A DNA stretch of 40,335 nt from Rhodopirellula sp. (lineage in GTDB: Bacteria > Planctomycetota > Planctomycetia > Pirellulales > Pirellulaceae). A program made the translations under genes and the position numbers. Location: contig NZHC01000029.1 of NCBI GenBank assembly GCA_002689655.1, forward strand, positions 1 to 40,335, given 5' to 3'. The notes beneath the pieces are model-generated. The model was not told the DNA's origin. It did no database searches and saw only the letters and a list, made by a program, of their open reading frames with translations. This document shows positions 1-8,141 of this stretch, in pieces. The stretch's first letter is position 1; each line of letters starts with the position of its first letter.

Positions 1-75
<75 letters not shown>

Positions 76-141
76 CAGTGCGTTTTTTACAAACGCTCGC
101 GTTTTCCCAACGCTTGACCCGATCAGTGATCGAGCCTTTCT

Positions 142-201
142 GAAAGCTATTCAGCTTTCTTGGTTTTTGTAACCAACGTTGTCTTGCTTTTTCGGCAAGA
201 C
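142..201 (-). terminator. paired hairpins downstream of rpsU
   Basis: Two perfect inverted repeats lie between rpsU and the tRNA: GAAAGCT/AGCTTTC (142-148, 153-159) and GTCTTGC/GCAAGAC (181-187, 195-201). They are placed where rpsU transcription should end or be processed. Neither is followed by a clear U-tract on the minus strand; the 142-159 hairpin is followed by TTGGTTTTT on the plus strand. They could equally be an mRNA-stabilising or processing structure. Confidence 0.35.
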
Positions 202-226
202 AGCAATCTCAGGTTAGCAAAACGTG

Positions 227-421
227 CTATCGACTGAGCATTCGGGTGCGGCGGGCGCGGCGCTCGGCTCGCAGGCGTGCGCGGCGGTTGGTTTCGCTCG
301 GCTTTTCGTAGTATTCCCGGCGGCGCATCTCTTTTTTGATGCCACTGCGCTCAACCAATTTACGGAATCGACGAACAGCTTCTTGGATCGTTTCCCGATC
401 GCGAACCACTAACTTGACCAT
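227..421 (-). CDS. rpsU: 30S ribosomal protein bS21
   Basis: The product is small-subunit ribosomal protein bS21, which binds near the 3' end of 16S rRNA and helps translation initiation. The 64 residues start [19 protein letters not shown], carry the family core [22 protein letters not shown] (split across residues 20-41), and end in the usual Arg/Ala-rich basic tail. The length is normal for the family. The ATG is preceded by GGAG at good spacing, one of the clearer ribosome-binding sites in the window. It stands alone upstream of the tRNA gene. Confidence 0.95.
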   Translation of the reverse strand: MVKLVVRDRETIQEAVRRFRKLVERSGIKKEMRRREYYEKPSETNRRARLRAERRARRTRMLSR

Positions 422-754
422 TTTTGCTCCGAATACATTGCCAGATCATATCTCCCTTTGGAGGGATTTTCCTCTCAGGCAGGCCCTGTGCCGTGCCACC
501 GGAGGGGAAGTCTAACGATCAGGTCACCCCAATGGCAATGGCGGGACCCCGTTTCAGCCGTATTTCCCTGTGAAATTGCCCATCAATTTCGGCTCGTCAC
601 CTCTTGGAGGCTGTTTCCGCTCGGCGGCTTGACCTCGTTACCCTATTTTGAGGCCATCCGCTCGTAAGATGGGCTTCAGGGTTCGTCGAGTTCGATCGTC
701 TTGACTGCGGATGCGAACAGGCCGTTTTGACAACAGTCGCCAATCTCGACCTGT
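422..754. other. intergenic region upstream of rpsU
   Basis: About 330 bases with no ORF I can support. It should hold the rpsU promoter and leader. A short hairpin (CCCTTTGGAGGG, near 453-464) lies in the leader region. I recognise no regulatory element. Confidence 0.4.
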
Positions 755-934
755 TTAGACCACGTCCTCGTCCAAATCATCATCCAGGGTCACCCCAAGT
801 CCGCGAAGTACATCCTGTAATTGGGTGTCCAGAGCATCCAATTGTGCCAGAACGTCGTCTTGACGCTCCTCAAGCTCATTGAGAAGTTGCCCTGGTTCGA
901 GATCTGCGACTTGCGACGTCTGTGTTGGCGACAT
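755..934 (-). CDS. small acidic protein of unknown function
   Basis: A 59-residue reading starting MSPTQTSQVADLEPG and ending GVTLDDDLDEDVV. Most of it (residues 12-47) is an amphipathic, leucine-rich helix with heptad spacing (LLNELEERQ, LAQLDALDTQLQDVL), suggesting a short coiled coil, followed by a strongly acidic tail. The composition looks coding. The reading frame stays open upstream to 1075 (106 residues), but the extra N-terminus is low-complexity and Arg-rich, so I chose the internal ATG at 934. No Shine-Dalgarno site supports either start. No family is recognised; a role as a small adaptor or dimerising protein would be a guess. Confidence 0.5.
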   Translation of the reverse strand: MSPTQTSQVADLEPGQLLNELEERQDDVLAQLDALDTQLQDVLRGLGVTLDDDLDEDVV

Positions 935-1493
935 GTTGCTTTGCTGGTTGGCCTGAGTACTGCGTGGAGAACGCACGATTGCGTTTGGGTGCTCCAGCAC
1001 CGTTGGAAAAGCTCTCTGCTGGACTCTTTGAATCGGTACGATTCGAATCCTTCGCGAGCCAGCGTCCGGTCGCATCGGTCCGAGAAGTCAGGAAAGATGT
1101 GCGGCTCGCGGGGATAACGCCGGTCAGTCAGGTCGTGCGGCATGTTGAACCGAATACTTCATGCCCGAAATGTCGAGCCAGATCGCGAACTGGACCCCTG
1201 CAAAATTGAATCATCCAACAAGTTCGACTTGTTAGACGTGCAACCCCGAGAATGCATGTTGAGCAGCCACTTGCCATCGCAGATTGAGCCTCGCTCAGGA
1301 ATCTCGCCAGCGTTGCGAGACTGACGTGTGGAACAGCCAAGCTCAGGACCGCCATCGCCGTCGGTTACCCACTAAACCTGCGATGCTAGCAAGTGCCCGC
1401 GAGTGGCTTCGCTCTTGCTGTTTGAGTGCCAGATGGATAGTCTGCAGTTGGGTTCAGGGAAGGAACGCGTTTGTTGTCAGGGAGGGCAATCAC
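935..1493. other. divergent intergenic region
   Basis: About 560 bases between the small acidic protein (minus) and the histidine kinase (plus). Reading frames crossing it have no recognisable domain and disagree in composition with neighbouring genes. The kinase frame is open back to 1284 but its ribosome-binding site is at 1481. Promoters for both directions should lie here, but I could not identify convincing boxes. Confidence 0.4.
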
Positions 1494-3191
1494 GTGTTGA
1501 AACGAACGTCGATCAGGACGAAGCTCGCTGTCACACTGGCATTGTTGTCAGTTGTTTTCTGTTTGCTCGTTTCCGCGGTTGTCCTCTCACTCGGGGCATA
1601 TAAAAATCTGGCGTCGGAGCTGGCGCAGCATTCCCGAGAAGTTCAGCTAGTGAGCGATTTGCACATTACTGCGTACGAATTGAGAGGGAGTTTCGAAAGC
1701 CAGAAGGTTGTTGATTCGCAAAAACATGGGCTTTTGAGTTCTGATTCCAGCGAGAATCCTCTTACATTCTTTGCTCAGAGGGGTGATCGCTTTCAGTTTT
1801 TTGGTAACGAATTCGAGCGTAACCTTGAGGAGTGTTGTGGCTTGTCCAAGTCTCGGTCGACCACTTTGCTCATGTCGGAACTTGAGCGAGCTGATCGACT
1901 TGCTGTAATCAAGAGCCAGTTTGTTTCATTTAAAAAACTGGAGCCGTTCAGCAGTAAGCTCTACTTCATCCCCGAATACAATGGTGAAAAGTTGGATCAG
2001 ATCGGGGCGAGTCTGGGATCTTTGCGGGACGAATGCGTCAAGCATGCCGAAGAAACTCACAATGCATTCACCGCGTATAGCGATCGGACTCGTGTTCAGG
2101 CTCGCTTCTGGCGAAACATGGCTTGCGGATGTGCCGTCGCTACAGTGGCTCTGGTAGTGGCATGTTTTTGTCTCTTTAGTTCATACATCGCAAAGCCATT
2201 TCGCACCTTGATTGATGGCTCACGATTGGTTGCTGGTGGTGAGTTCGATCATCGAATTGATCTGGGGACTGAAGATGAGTTGAATGAGTTGGCACAAGCG
2301 ATGAACCGCATGACGGATCGTTTTCAGAGCACACTGGGGAAGCTGAATGCAACCTGCGAAGGTCTTGATCGTGAGGTCAAGGAAAGGACTCGTGAGGTAA
2401 TCCAGAATGAACAGCTTGCGAGTGTTGGGTTTCTGGCTGCTGGCGTCGCACACGAAATCAACAACCCTCTGGCCACGATCGCCATGAGTTCTGAAGTGTT
2501 GCAATCGCGTCTCTCTGATTTGGCCATGTTGCCGGCTGAGCAACGCGTGTTTGATGGTGAGTTGCAGCAGGAACTACCCAAAAATCTGCGTCGCATCGAG
2601 GACGAGGCTTATCGTTGCAAGGAGATCACAGAAAAGCTTCTCGACTTCAGTCGCCTGAGTGAAGTGCAGCGTGCCCCCACGAATGTCGTTGATGTCGTAA
2701 ACGAAGTGGTAGACATGGTAGGGCAACTAGGTGAGTTTCGTTGCAAAAAACTAACCACGCATGCTAAGCAAGTCGTTGTGGTTGAAGTGAATCCGCAGGA
2801 AATTCGTCAGGTGATTCTGAATTTGGTCACCAATGCCCTTGAAAGTGTGGATGCCGACGGTGCTGTTGATATTTATGTCAACATGCAAGGTGGCGAAGCG
2901 TCTGTCGTTGTCGAAGACACTGGCTGCGGCATGGATGTCGAAACGCAGCAGCATTTGTTCGAACCGTTCTTTACACGGCGTCGAGATGGAACAGGTACTG
3001 GGTTGGGATTAAGCATCAGTTATCGAATTGTATCCAAGCACGGTGGGTCGCTGGTTGCGAATAGCGAGGGGCCCGGTTGCGGGTCAAGGATGGTATTGAC
3101 GTTGCCATGTGTGGCATCGGAAGAAAAGAATCAGACAGCAAGTCCAGTGTTAATTGGGTTGAAGAATGAGTCGTATCAAGCAGCCGGCTGA
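1494..3191 (+). CDS. membrane sensor histidine kinase (NtrB-like)
   Basis: 565-residue sensor kinase that should autophosphorylate on His and pass phosphate to the response regulator encoded next to it. TM1 is at about 10-33, an extracytoplasmic helical sensor region follows to about 207, TM2 is at about 208-233, then HAMP (about 232-285) and a short coiled coil. HisKA has the H-box AAGVAHEINNPL with phospho-acceptor His320. HATPase_c shows N-box NLVTNALES, G1 DTGCGM and G2 GTGLGLSI. The frame is open from 1284, but GGAGGG at 1481-1486 lies seven bases before GTG 1494, directly before the basic residues of TM1, so I start there. The sensor region matches no ligand-binding family I know. Confidence 0.92.
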   Translation: MLKRTSIRTKLAVTLALLSVVFCLLVSAVVLSLGAYKNLASELAQHSREVQLVSDLHITAYELRGSFESQKVVDSQKHGLLSSDSSENPLTFFAQRGDRFQFFGNEFERNLEECCGLSKSRSTTLLMSELERADRLAVIKSQFVSFKKLEPFSSKLYFIPEYNGEKLDQIGASLGSLRDECVKHAEETHNAFTAYSDRTRVQARFWRNMACGCAVATVALVVACFCLFSSYIAKPFRTLIDGSRLVAGGEFDHRIDLGTEDELNELAQAMNRMTDRFQSTLGKLNATCEGLDREVKERTREVIQNEQLASVGFLAAGVAHEINNPLATIAMSSEVLQSRLSDLAMLPAEQRVFDGELQQELPKNLRRIEDEAYRCKEITEKLLDFSRLSEVQRAPTNVVDVVNEVVDMVGQLGEFRCKKLTTHAKQVVVVEVNPQEIRQVILNLVTNALESVDADGAVDIYVNMQGGEASVVVEDTGCGMDVETQQHLFEPFFTRRRDGTGTGLGLSISYRIVSKHGGSLVANSEGPGCGSRMVLTLPCVASEEKNQTASPVLIGLKNESYQAAG

Positions 3192-3201
3192 ACAATCATC
3201 G

Positions 3202-4551
3202 ATGCGAATTCTGTTCGCTGACGATGAGACGAATTTACAAGAACTAATGCGTGTTGAATTGCCCAGAATGGGTTACGCAGTCACGGTTTGCCCCGACGGT
3301 TTGACTGCCGTGGCGGCATTGGAAAAAGAACCCTACGACTGTTTGTTTGTGGACCTTAATATGCCAGGCCTTAACGGGCTGGAAGTGATCGCAAGAGCGC
3401 GGGAATTGCGACCGGAAATCGAAGCCGTTGTCATGACGGGTAAGCCCAGTCAGGAAACCGCGATTGAAGCGCTGCGGTATCAGGTCTTTGATTATCTCAC
3501 AAAGCCGGCACGGCTGGCAGAGATCTCTGGCATGCTTGGACGCGTCAACGAACGCCGTCACGCCCGGCGTCAACTGGCTGCCTTGGAGCACCGTCTGCGG
3601 CGGGCAGAAGGCGACTCGCAACTGGTTGGCACGGGGCCGGCCATGGAACGTGTGCTGAAGCTCATCTCCAAAGTCGCCCCGACTGACAGTTCTGTCTTGA
3701 TCCGTGGCGAAACTGGCTGCGGAAAAGAATTGGTGGCGCGTGCGCTGCACGACAGTAGCTTGCGGGCAGAGCAACCGATGGTTGCTGTGAATTGTGGCGC
3801 ACTTCCCGAAAACCTGATCGAGAGTGAATTGTTTGGGCATTGTCGCGGAGCCTTCACTGGGGCAGACACGGCACGGACTGGGCTTTTCGAAGTCGCCGAT
3901 GGCGGCACGATTTTTCTCGATGAAATTGGCGAGTTGCCTCTGTCCATGCAAGCTAAATTGTTGCGGGTGCTCGAAACCGGCGATATCCGACGTCTAGGTG
4001 ATAATCAAACAGTCAATGTGAATGTTAGAGTGGTGTGTGCCACGCATCGTGATCTCGAGCAGATGGTCGAAGAGGGAACCTTTCGCGAAGACCTGATGTT
4101 CCGCATCAACACGTTCGAGATTGGCGTACCAGCTTTGCGTGAGCGAACCGAAGATATTCCCGTGTTGGCAAGACATCTTTTACGAAGACACCGTAGTGAC
4201 GGCAGTGATGATGCACTCTTTACGGATCTGGCAATGCAAGAATTGCAGACGCACCAATGGCCGGGTAACGTTCGGGAGCTTGCCAATGTGGTTGAGCATG
4301 CCGCGATTCTCTGCGAGTCGATGCCGATTGGAAGTGACGACCTTCCTCGGCACTTTGGCAAACGACAATTGCGAAAAGAAATTCGAGAGGCCAGCCCCAT
4401 GACTCTGAGGGAATTGGAATCGCTGGCAATCGCCAAGGCAGTCGAGCGGCATGAGGGTAACAAACCGGCTGCAGCTGCCGAGTTGGGTGTGAGCCTGAAA
4501 ACACTCTACAACAAACTTAATGCTGCGGAAGAACGCCGACAAGCTGGCTAG
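3202..4551 (+). CDS. sigma-54-dependent response regulator (NtrC family)
   Basis: 449-residue NtrC-type activator and obvious partner of the preceding kinase. In the form extended to the ATG at 3166 (461 residues), the receiver has acidic pocket Asp19/Asp20, phospho-acceptor Asp63 (FVDLNMPG), Thr91 and Lys113. The AAA+ domain has Walker A GETGCGKE (181-188), the sigma-54 contact loop GAFTGAD (228-234), Walker B FLDEI and WPGNVRELAN. A Fis-type helix-turn-helix (NKPAAAAELGVSLKTLYNKL) closes the protein. I start at ATG 3202, which puts the first receiver strand (MRILFADDE) at the N-terminus as is usual; ATG 3166 would overlap the kinase by 26 bases. Targets are unknown and I found no convincing -24/-12 promoter in the window. 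Confidence 0.93.
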   Translation: MRILFADDETNLQELMRVELPRMGYAVTVCPDGLTAVAALEKEPYDCLFVDLNMPGLNGLEVIARARELRPEIEAVVMTGKPSQETAIEALRYQVFDYLTKPARLAEISGMLGRVNERRHARRQLAALEHRLRRAEGDSQLVGTGPAMERVLKLISKVAPTDSSVLIRGETGCGKELVARALHDSSLRAEQPMVAVNCGALPENLIESELFGHCRGAFTGADTARTGLFEVADGGTIFLDEIGELPLSMQAKLLRVLETGDIRRLGDNQTVNVNVRVVCATHRDLEQMVEEGTFREDLMFRINTFEIGVPALRERTEDIPVLARHLLRRHRSDGSDDALFTDLAMQELQTHQWPGNVRELANVVEHAAILCESMPIGSDDLPRHFGKRQLRKEIREASPMTLRELESLAIAKAVERHEGNKPAAAAELGVSLKTLYNKLNAAEERRQAG

Positions 4552-4634
4552 GTCGGTCCTCATGTCCACTTCCCGACTTTTATGTCGTGAAAAAATTGTG
4601 GCTTGGGGAGCACCAGAGACGCTGTTACCAGCGT

Positions 4635-4680
4635 CGTCATCGGATTCGGGACAGCAGCGTCATCGGATTTGGGACAGCAG
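4635..4680. repeat. 23-bp tandem duplication
   Basis: Two adjacent 23-base copies beginning CGTCATCGGATT and ending GGGACAGCAG (4635-4657 and 4658-4680) differ at one base. Decayed versions (ending TACAGCAG, then CGTCGTGGC) continue to about 4708. The unit lies between the convergent response-regulator and sulfatase genes and encodes nothing recognisable. Confidence 0.85.
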
Positions 4681-4719
4681 AGTCGTGGCGGTACAGCAGC
4701 GTCGTGGCTTGGTGGAAGC

Positions 4720-6210
4720 CTAACGATTTTGTGGTTGGTATTTATCAAACCAGCTTTGCACTTTCAGGCCAGCATGTTGCTGGTCCGGAATTGCTGCGGC
4801 GAGTTCACGCTTGATGTTCTGGTGCTCAGGTGAGGTTGCAAGATTTGTCCATTCATTAGGATCACTGGCGTGGTCATAGAGTTCTTCTGACCCGTCTTCG
4901 TATCGGATGTAACGCCATCGCTCTGAGCGGATCGCAGTATTGCCTTGTCCATAAGAAGAGATCACGGGTGAGCGTTTTATTGTTGGGTCTGCCAGTTGTG
5001 GCTTGATGGATTTGCCTTCTAGATGCTCAGGAACTGGTAGCCCAGCAAGGTCAACAAGTGACGGGAAAACATCAACGAGACTGACCGGTTGCATGCAGAC
5101 AGAACCCGGCTTGACGTTTGGGGCGCGAACCATGAACGGGATTCGCGTGGTCTGTTCCCAAATGGCTCCTTTGCACCAGTGTTTTTTTTCACCCAGATGC
5201 CACCCGTGGTCACTTACCAGCATCACGATGGTCTCCCGATTTCGAGGGTTGTTTTCGAGTGCTTTGGTGAAGCGACCAATCTGTCGGTCAACGAATGCGA
5301 TCGAGGCTTGATAGGCCTGGATTGTCGTTTCCCATTCCTTGATGGCCACAATGTAGTCGTGATCACTCAGGTCGGTTTGAACGTTGCCTTCCGGAGTTTT
5401 GCGAGAGTGAAGTGCTTTGTGCGCATGGCTTTTTGCCAAGCGTTTCGCAAAATCAGGCATGTCAGCCCAGTCGTCGATCGCTGGTTCCAGTGGCCTCTGA
5501 ATCGTCGCAAGCGGGAATTGATCGAAATATATTGAAGGGACTTGCAGGGGGCGGTGCGGACGGAAGAACCCGACAGACATGAAAAGCGGCTGTTCAGATG
5601 CCTGTTCCCACTGTTCAATCGCCCACTGAGCAACTTTGTAGTCGCTCATTTGTTCGTCGTTGACATCCAAAGCGTAACCATCGTTTGGCGGCCTTAAAGC
5701 TCCAAATTTATCTTCGCCTGCTGGAGGCTTGGGATCTCGAGGACGAGGTAATAGCGAGTCGCCTCGATTGCCCGGGCCACCATGATGAACTTTTCCACCG
5801 CTTGCGACACGGTAGCCATGGTTCAGGAAAAACTGCTGCAGCGAGGGAGTCGTAATCTTTTTCTCCCCTTTGAACTTGGCGTTGAAATAAGTGCCTGTTC
5901 GAAAGGGATAGACTCCATGGTTGAGGCTGGTGCGTGATGGACGGCATTGAGGTGCATTGCAGTAAGCTTGGGGAAACAGCATCCCACTTGCAGCCAATGC
6001 ATCAATGTTGGGGGACCGAGCATCAGGATGCCCCTTTAAGCATCCCAGCCAATCATTCAGGTCATCCACGATGATGAACACTATGTCGGGTTGCGCTTCC
6101 GTGGCCTGCAGTTTTGTCATGCTGTTGATCACAGTCACCAGTATGACAAAGGAGTAAAGGATAGCTGTTGGATGATATCGAGCGTGGTGGTTGGCCATGA
6201 AAGGTTTCAT
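4720..6210 (-). CDS. secreted sulfatase (iduronate-2-sulfatase-like)
   Basis: 496-residue sulfatase of the alkaline-phosphatase superfamily, expected to hydrolyse sulfate esters of polysaccharides outside the cytoplasm. A hydrophobic N-terminal signal (about 15-35) precedes the mature start. The metal-binding pair Asp49-Asp50 lies in FIIVDDLNDW, and Cys89 in CRPSR is the residue converted to formylglycine. GKVHHGGPGNR, PHRPLQVP and SDHGWHLGEKKHW are typical of the iduronate-2-sulfatase-like (S1_7) type. The end of the signature, TSLNHG, departs from the more usual LMTG. It is isolated, with large non-coding stretches on both sides; no formylglycine-generating enzyme is in the window. Confidence 0.93.
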   Translation of the reverse strand: MKPFMANHHARYHPTAILYSFVILVTVINSMTKLQATEAQPDIVFIIVDDLNDWLGCLKGHPDARSPNIDALAASGMLFPQAYCNAPQCRPSRTSLNHGVYPFRTGTYFNAKFKGEKKITTPSLQQFFLNHGYRVASGGKVHHGGPGNRGDSLLPRPRDPKPPAGEDKFGALRPPNDGYALDVNDEQMSDYKVAQWAIEQWEQASEQPLFMSVGFFRPHRPLQVPSIYFDQFPLATIQRPLEPAIDDWADMPDFAKRLAKSHAHKALHSRKTPEGNVQTDLSDHDYIVAIKEWETTIQAYQASIAFVDRQIGRFTKALENNPRNRETIVMLVSDHGWHLGEKKHWCKGAIWEQTTRIPFMVRAPNVKPGSVCMQPVSLVDVFPSLVDLAGLPVPEHLEGKSIKPQLADPTIKRSPVISSYGQGNTAIRSERWRYIRYEDGSEELYDHASDPNEWTNLATSPEHQNIKRELAAAIPDQQHAGLKVQSWFDKYQPQNR

Positions 6211-6599
6211 TGTGTTCGTGTGCTTAGGGCAATTTGTGGCCTTTGTCAGGCAATGAAGAAGTGTGCCCAGATTTTAACTTCCGTTGCACCAGAAGAATGG
6301 TGCGTGCCGAGGTGAACGCAGTTGATTGTGTTTGAAGTCTTCGTTTTGCCTTCGCGTTGCAAAATCAATGGCGTTCTTGAATCCCTCCGATTTTAATCTT
6401 CAGAAACCTGTTAGCAACTCGGGGTAACGTTCCCAAGTCGCTGGTCATGATGGTTTTGTTGCTGGCGTGCGAATTCGAAGGGTGGTCAACTTCGTACCGA
6501 ATCGGTCACTTCTCGGATCCAGGTTGGGGCAACTGGGTTTTAAATCAGGGCTGAATCTACTGTTCGGGTAACGGGGGACCCCCACCTTCGTCACCTTGC
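6211..6599. other. intergenic region, nothing recognised
   Basis: About 390 bases between the receiver remnant and the sulfatase start. Short reading frames here have no recognisable domain. The sulfatase promoter should lie in the left part. Confidence 0.4.
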
Positions 6600-6865
6600 C
6601 GGTACCTGCGGTCTGTGTGGGTTTGTCAGGCTCGCCGCTGTTTTTCAGTGCTGCGACTCGCTGCACTGGTAGCGAGTCCGCTCATCAAGGCTATAGGGAT
6701 GTCCATCAAGATCAGATCGAAATCACCTTGCTTGAAAGCTTCCCTCTGCCATTTACCATCGCGGACCATTTCCACATCAGCATTGAGTTTCCTGAGATTG
6801 AGTGCCAGGGGATCGTGATTGCCCTCGCTGTTTTCTACCTGCTTTCTGTCATTTCGATGGCTTGC
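6600..6865 (-). pseudogene. decayed response-regulator receiver domain
   Basis: Immediately after the aminotransferase TAG stop, in the same frame, the minus strand reads a receiver-like sequence: ENSEGNHDPLALNLRKLN, ADVEMVRDGK, then FKQGDFDLILMDI and ALMSGLAT. This matches a hybrid-kinase receiver from the acidic-pocket region through the phospho-acceptor Asp (LILMD) to the MSGLEAT loop, with one residue missing after the Asp. That frame then runs into other sequence and stops. Homology continues in another frame from about 6666 (QRVAALKNSGEPDKP, then TQTAG), which fits the next helix and strand (ALTA). An in-frame N-terminus is missing and a frameshift breaks it, so this is a remnant, not a gene. 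No intact parent is in the window. Confidence 0.7.
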
Positions 6866-8044
6866 CTAACCAGTGAGTTCAGTCAGCACTGAACCAAGAC
6901 GATCGATTTGGTGCACTTCGTTGTAGGCTTGCATTGATATTCGTAAGCACCAATGATCGGAATCCCAAAGCTGAAACACAGGTAGTTCGAGACGATGCTG
7001 TTGAAACAGTATTTGCTGCAACGCTGCTGGTGAGCATTCGTGCTTGGTGAATCGGGTCGCATCCAGTGGCACCGAGGCCATGGATCCGATCATTGCGTTA
7101 CTGGAAGGAGGTTCCGTTTGCAGTGCATGGCAAAGAACCTGTCTTGCCTTAACCGCCGCGTCATGATTTTTCTGATAGAGTTGGTCAAGGCCCTCTGGGT
7201 AGAGGGTCTCCAGAAACAGAATCGCGGCTGGTACAGCAAGCAACGGAGTGGGATCGTAGGTCCCCGTCCAGTCAAACTCTGTGATAAATCGAGACCGATT
7301 GCGGCATTTCCGATTCGCGCCGTGGCTGATCAAGTTCGGACGGACTTGCGTTTGTAATTCGGGTTGAACGAATAGAAAACCCGATGTTTTGGGGCCGCAG
7401 AGCCATTTGTGATGGTTGGCAGTGTAGTAATCTGGGGCCATCGCTGTCAGATTCAGTGGAATCATTCCGGGTGCGTGAGCCCCGTCGACAAGGACTTGAA
7501 TACCTTTGGCGTGTGCCAATGAAATGACCTGTTCGACAGGGAATATCAGTCCGGTCGGGCTCGTTACGTGGTCGATAAGGATAAGCCGTGTCTGCGGTGT
7601 TATCTGTTTTTCAATTTCGACAATCACATCTGTGTCTGAATCCAATGGAAACGGGATTTCAGCGACGGTGACTTCAGCACCTGTCTTTTCAGCAACATGA
7701 CGAGCTGCGTTGTTGCACGCGTTATAGCCATGGTTGGTGATCAGAATCTGGTCGCCCTCTTTTAGCGGTAAGGAATTCAAGACCGCATTGACCCCGTCGG
7801 TGGCGTTGCGGACAAATGCTAGGTCAGACGCAGGGACCTTGACCAGACTGGCAACCGTGTCCCTCACTTCGTCTAGTTTTGACGTGAGCTCCCGCTCGGG
7901 TGCAAGAAATCTTATGGGATCATTTTCGAGTTCGGAAATCAGGTTTTGTTGTTCTTGCAAGACGACACTTGGGCATGCACCAAATGAACCATGGTTGAGG
8001 AAGTCAATGTCCGGGTTGAGTTGCCAGTGATCGCGGATCTGCAT
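6866..8044 (-). CDS. class V PLP-dependent aminotransferase (isopenicillin N epimerase-like)
   Basis: 392-residue fold-type I PLP enzyme of the cysteine-desulfurase/isopenicillin-N-epimerase branch. N-terminal FLNHGSFGACP is typical of the CefD-like group. PLP-binding residues are Asp187 and His190 (VDGAHAPG) and the Schiff-base lysine, probably Lys213 in NHHKWLCGPK. The length is normal. No beta-lactam genes are nearby, so the true substrate (amino acid racemisation, desulfuration or lyase chemistry) is open. It begins 97 bases after queG and may belong to the same transcript. A receiver fragment follows its stop codon in frame. Confidence 0.88.
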   Translation of the reverse strand: MQIRDHWQLNPDIDFLNHGSFGACPSVVLQEQQNLISELENDPIRFLAPERELTSKLDEVRDTVASLVKVPASDLAFVRNATDGVNAVLNSLPLKEGDQILITNHGYNACNNAARHVAEKTGAEVTVAEIPFPLDSDTDVIVEIEKQITPQTRLILIDHVTSPTGLIFPVEQVISLAHAKGIQVLVDGAHAPGMIPLNLTAMAPDYYTANHHKWLCGPKTSGFLFVQPELQTQVRPNLISHGANRKCRNRSRFITEFDWTGTYDPTPLLAVPAAILFLETLYPEGLDQLYQKNHDAAVKARQVLCHALQTEPPSSNAMIGSMASVPLDATRFTKHECSPAALQQILFQQHRLELPVFQLWDSDHWCLRISMQAYNEVHQIDRLGSVLTELTG

Positions 8045-8141
8045 GAATCGATATTCCAGTTCTTAAAAGTGATCGTCATGGACTGGGGGGCATAACCTGC
8101 AGATCGACTGACGCGTTATTTTGAACTGCATGCAGGGCAGT

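Noticed and set aside
1284-1493. N-terminal extension of the histidine kinase by 70 residues.
   Set aside because: The extension is Arg/Trp/Cys-rich without a domain, whereas GGAGGG followed by GTG at 1494 starts the protein at its first TM helix.
3244-4569. Several long open frames on the minus strand opposite the response regulator.
   Set aside because: They are antisense shadows of a high-quality NtrC-type gene and show no domains.
6866-8044. Assigning the class V aminotransferase to beta-lactam biosynthesis because of similarity to isopenicillin N epimerase.
   Set aside because: No pcbAB, pcbC or cef genes are in the window; CefD-like proteins are widespread with other or unknown substrates.
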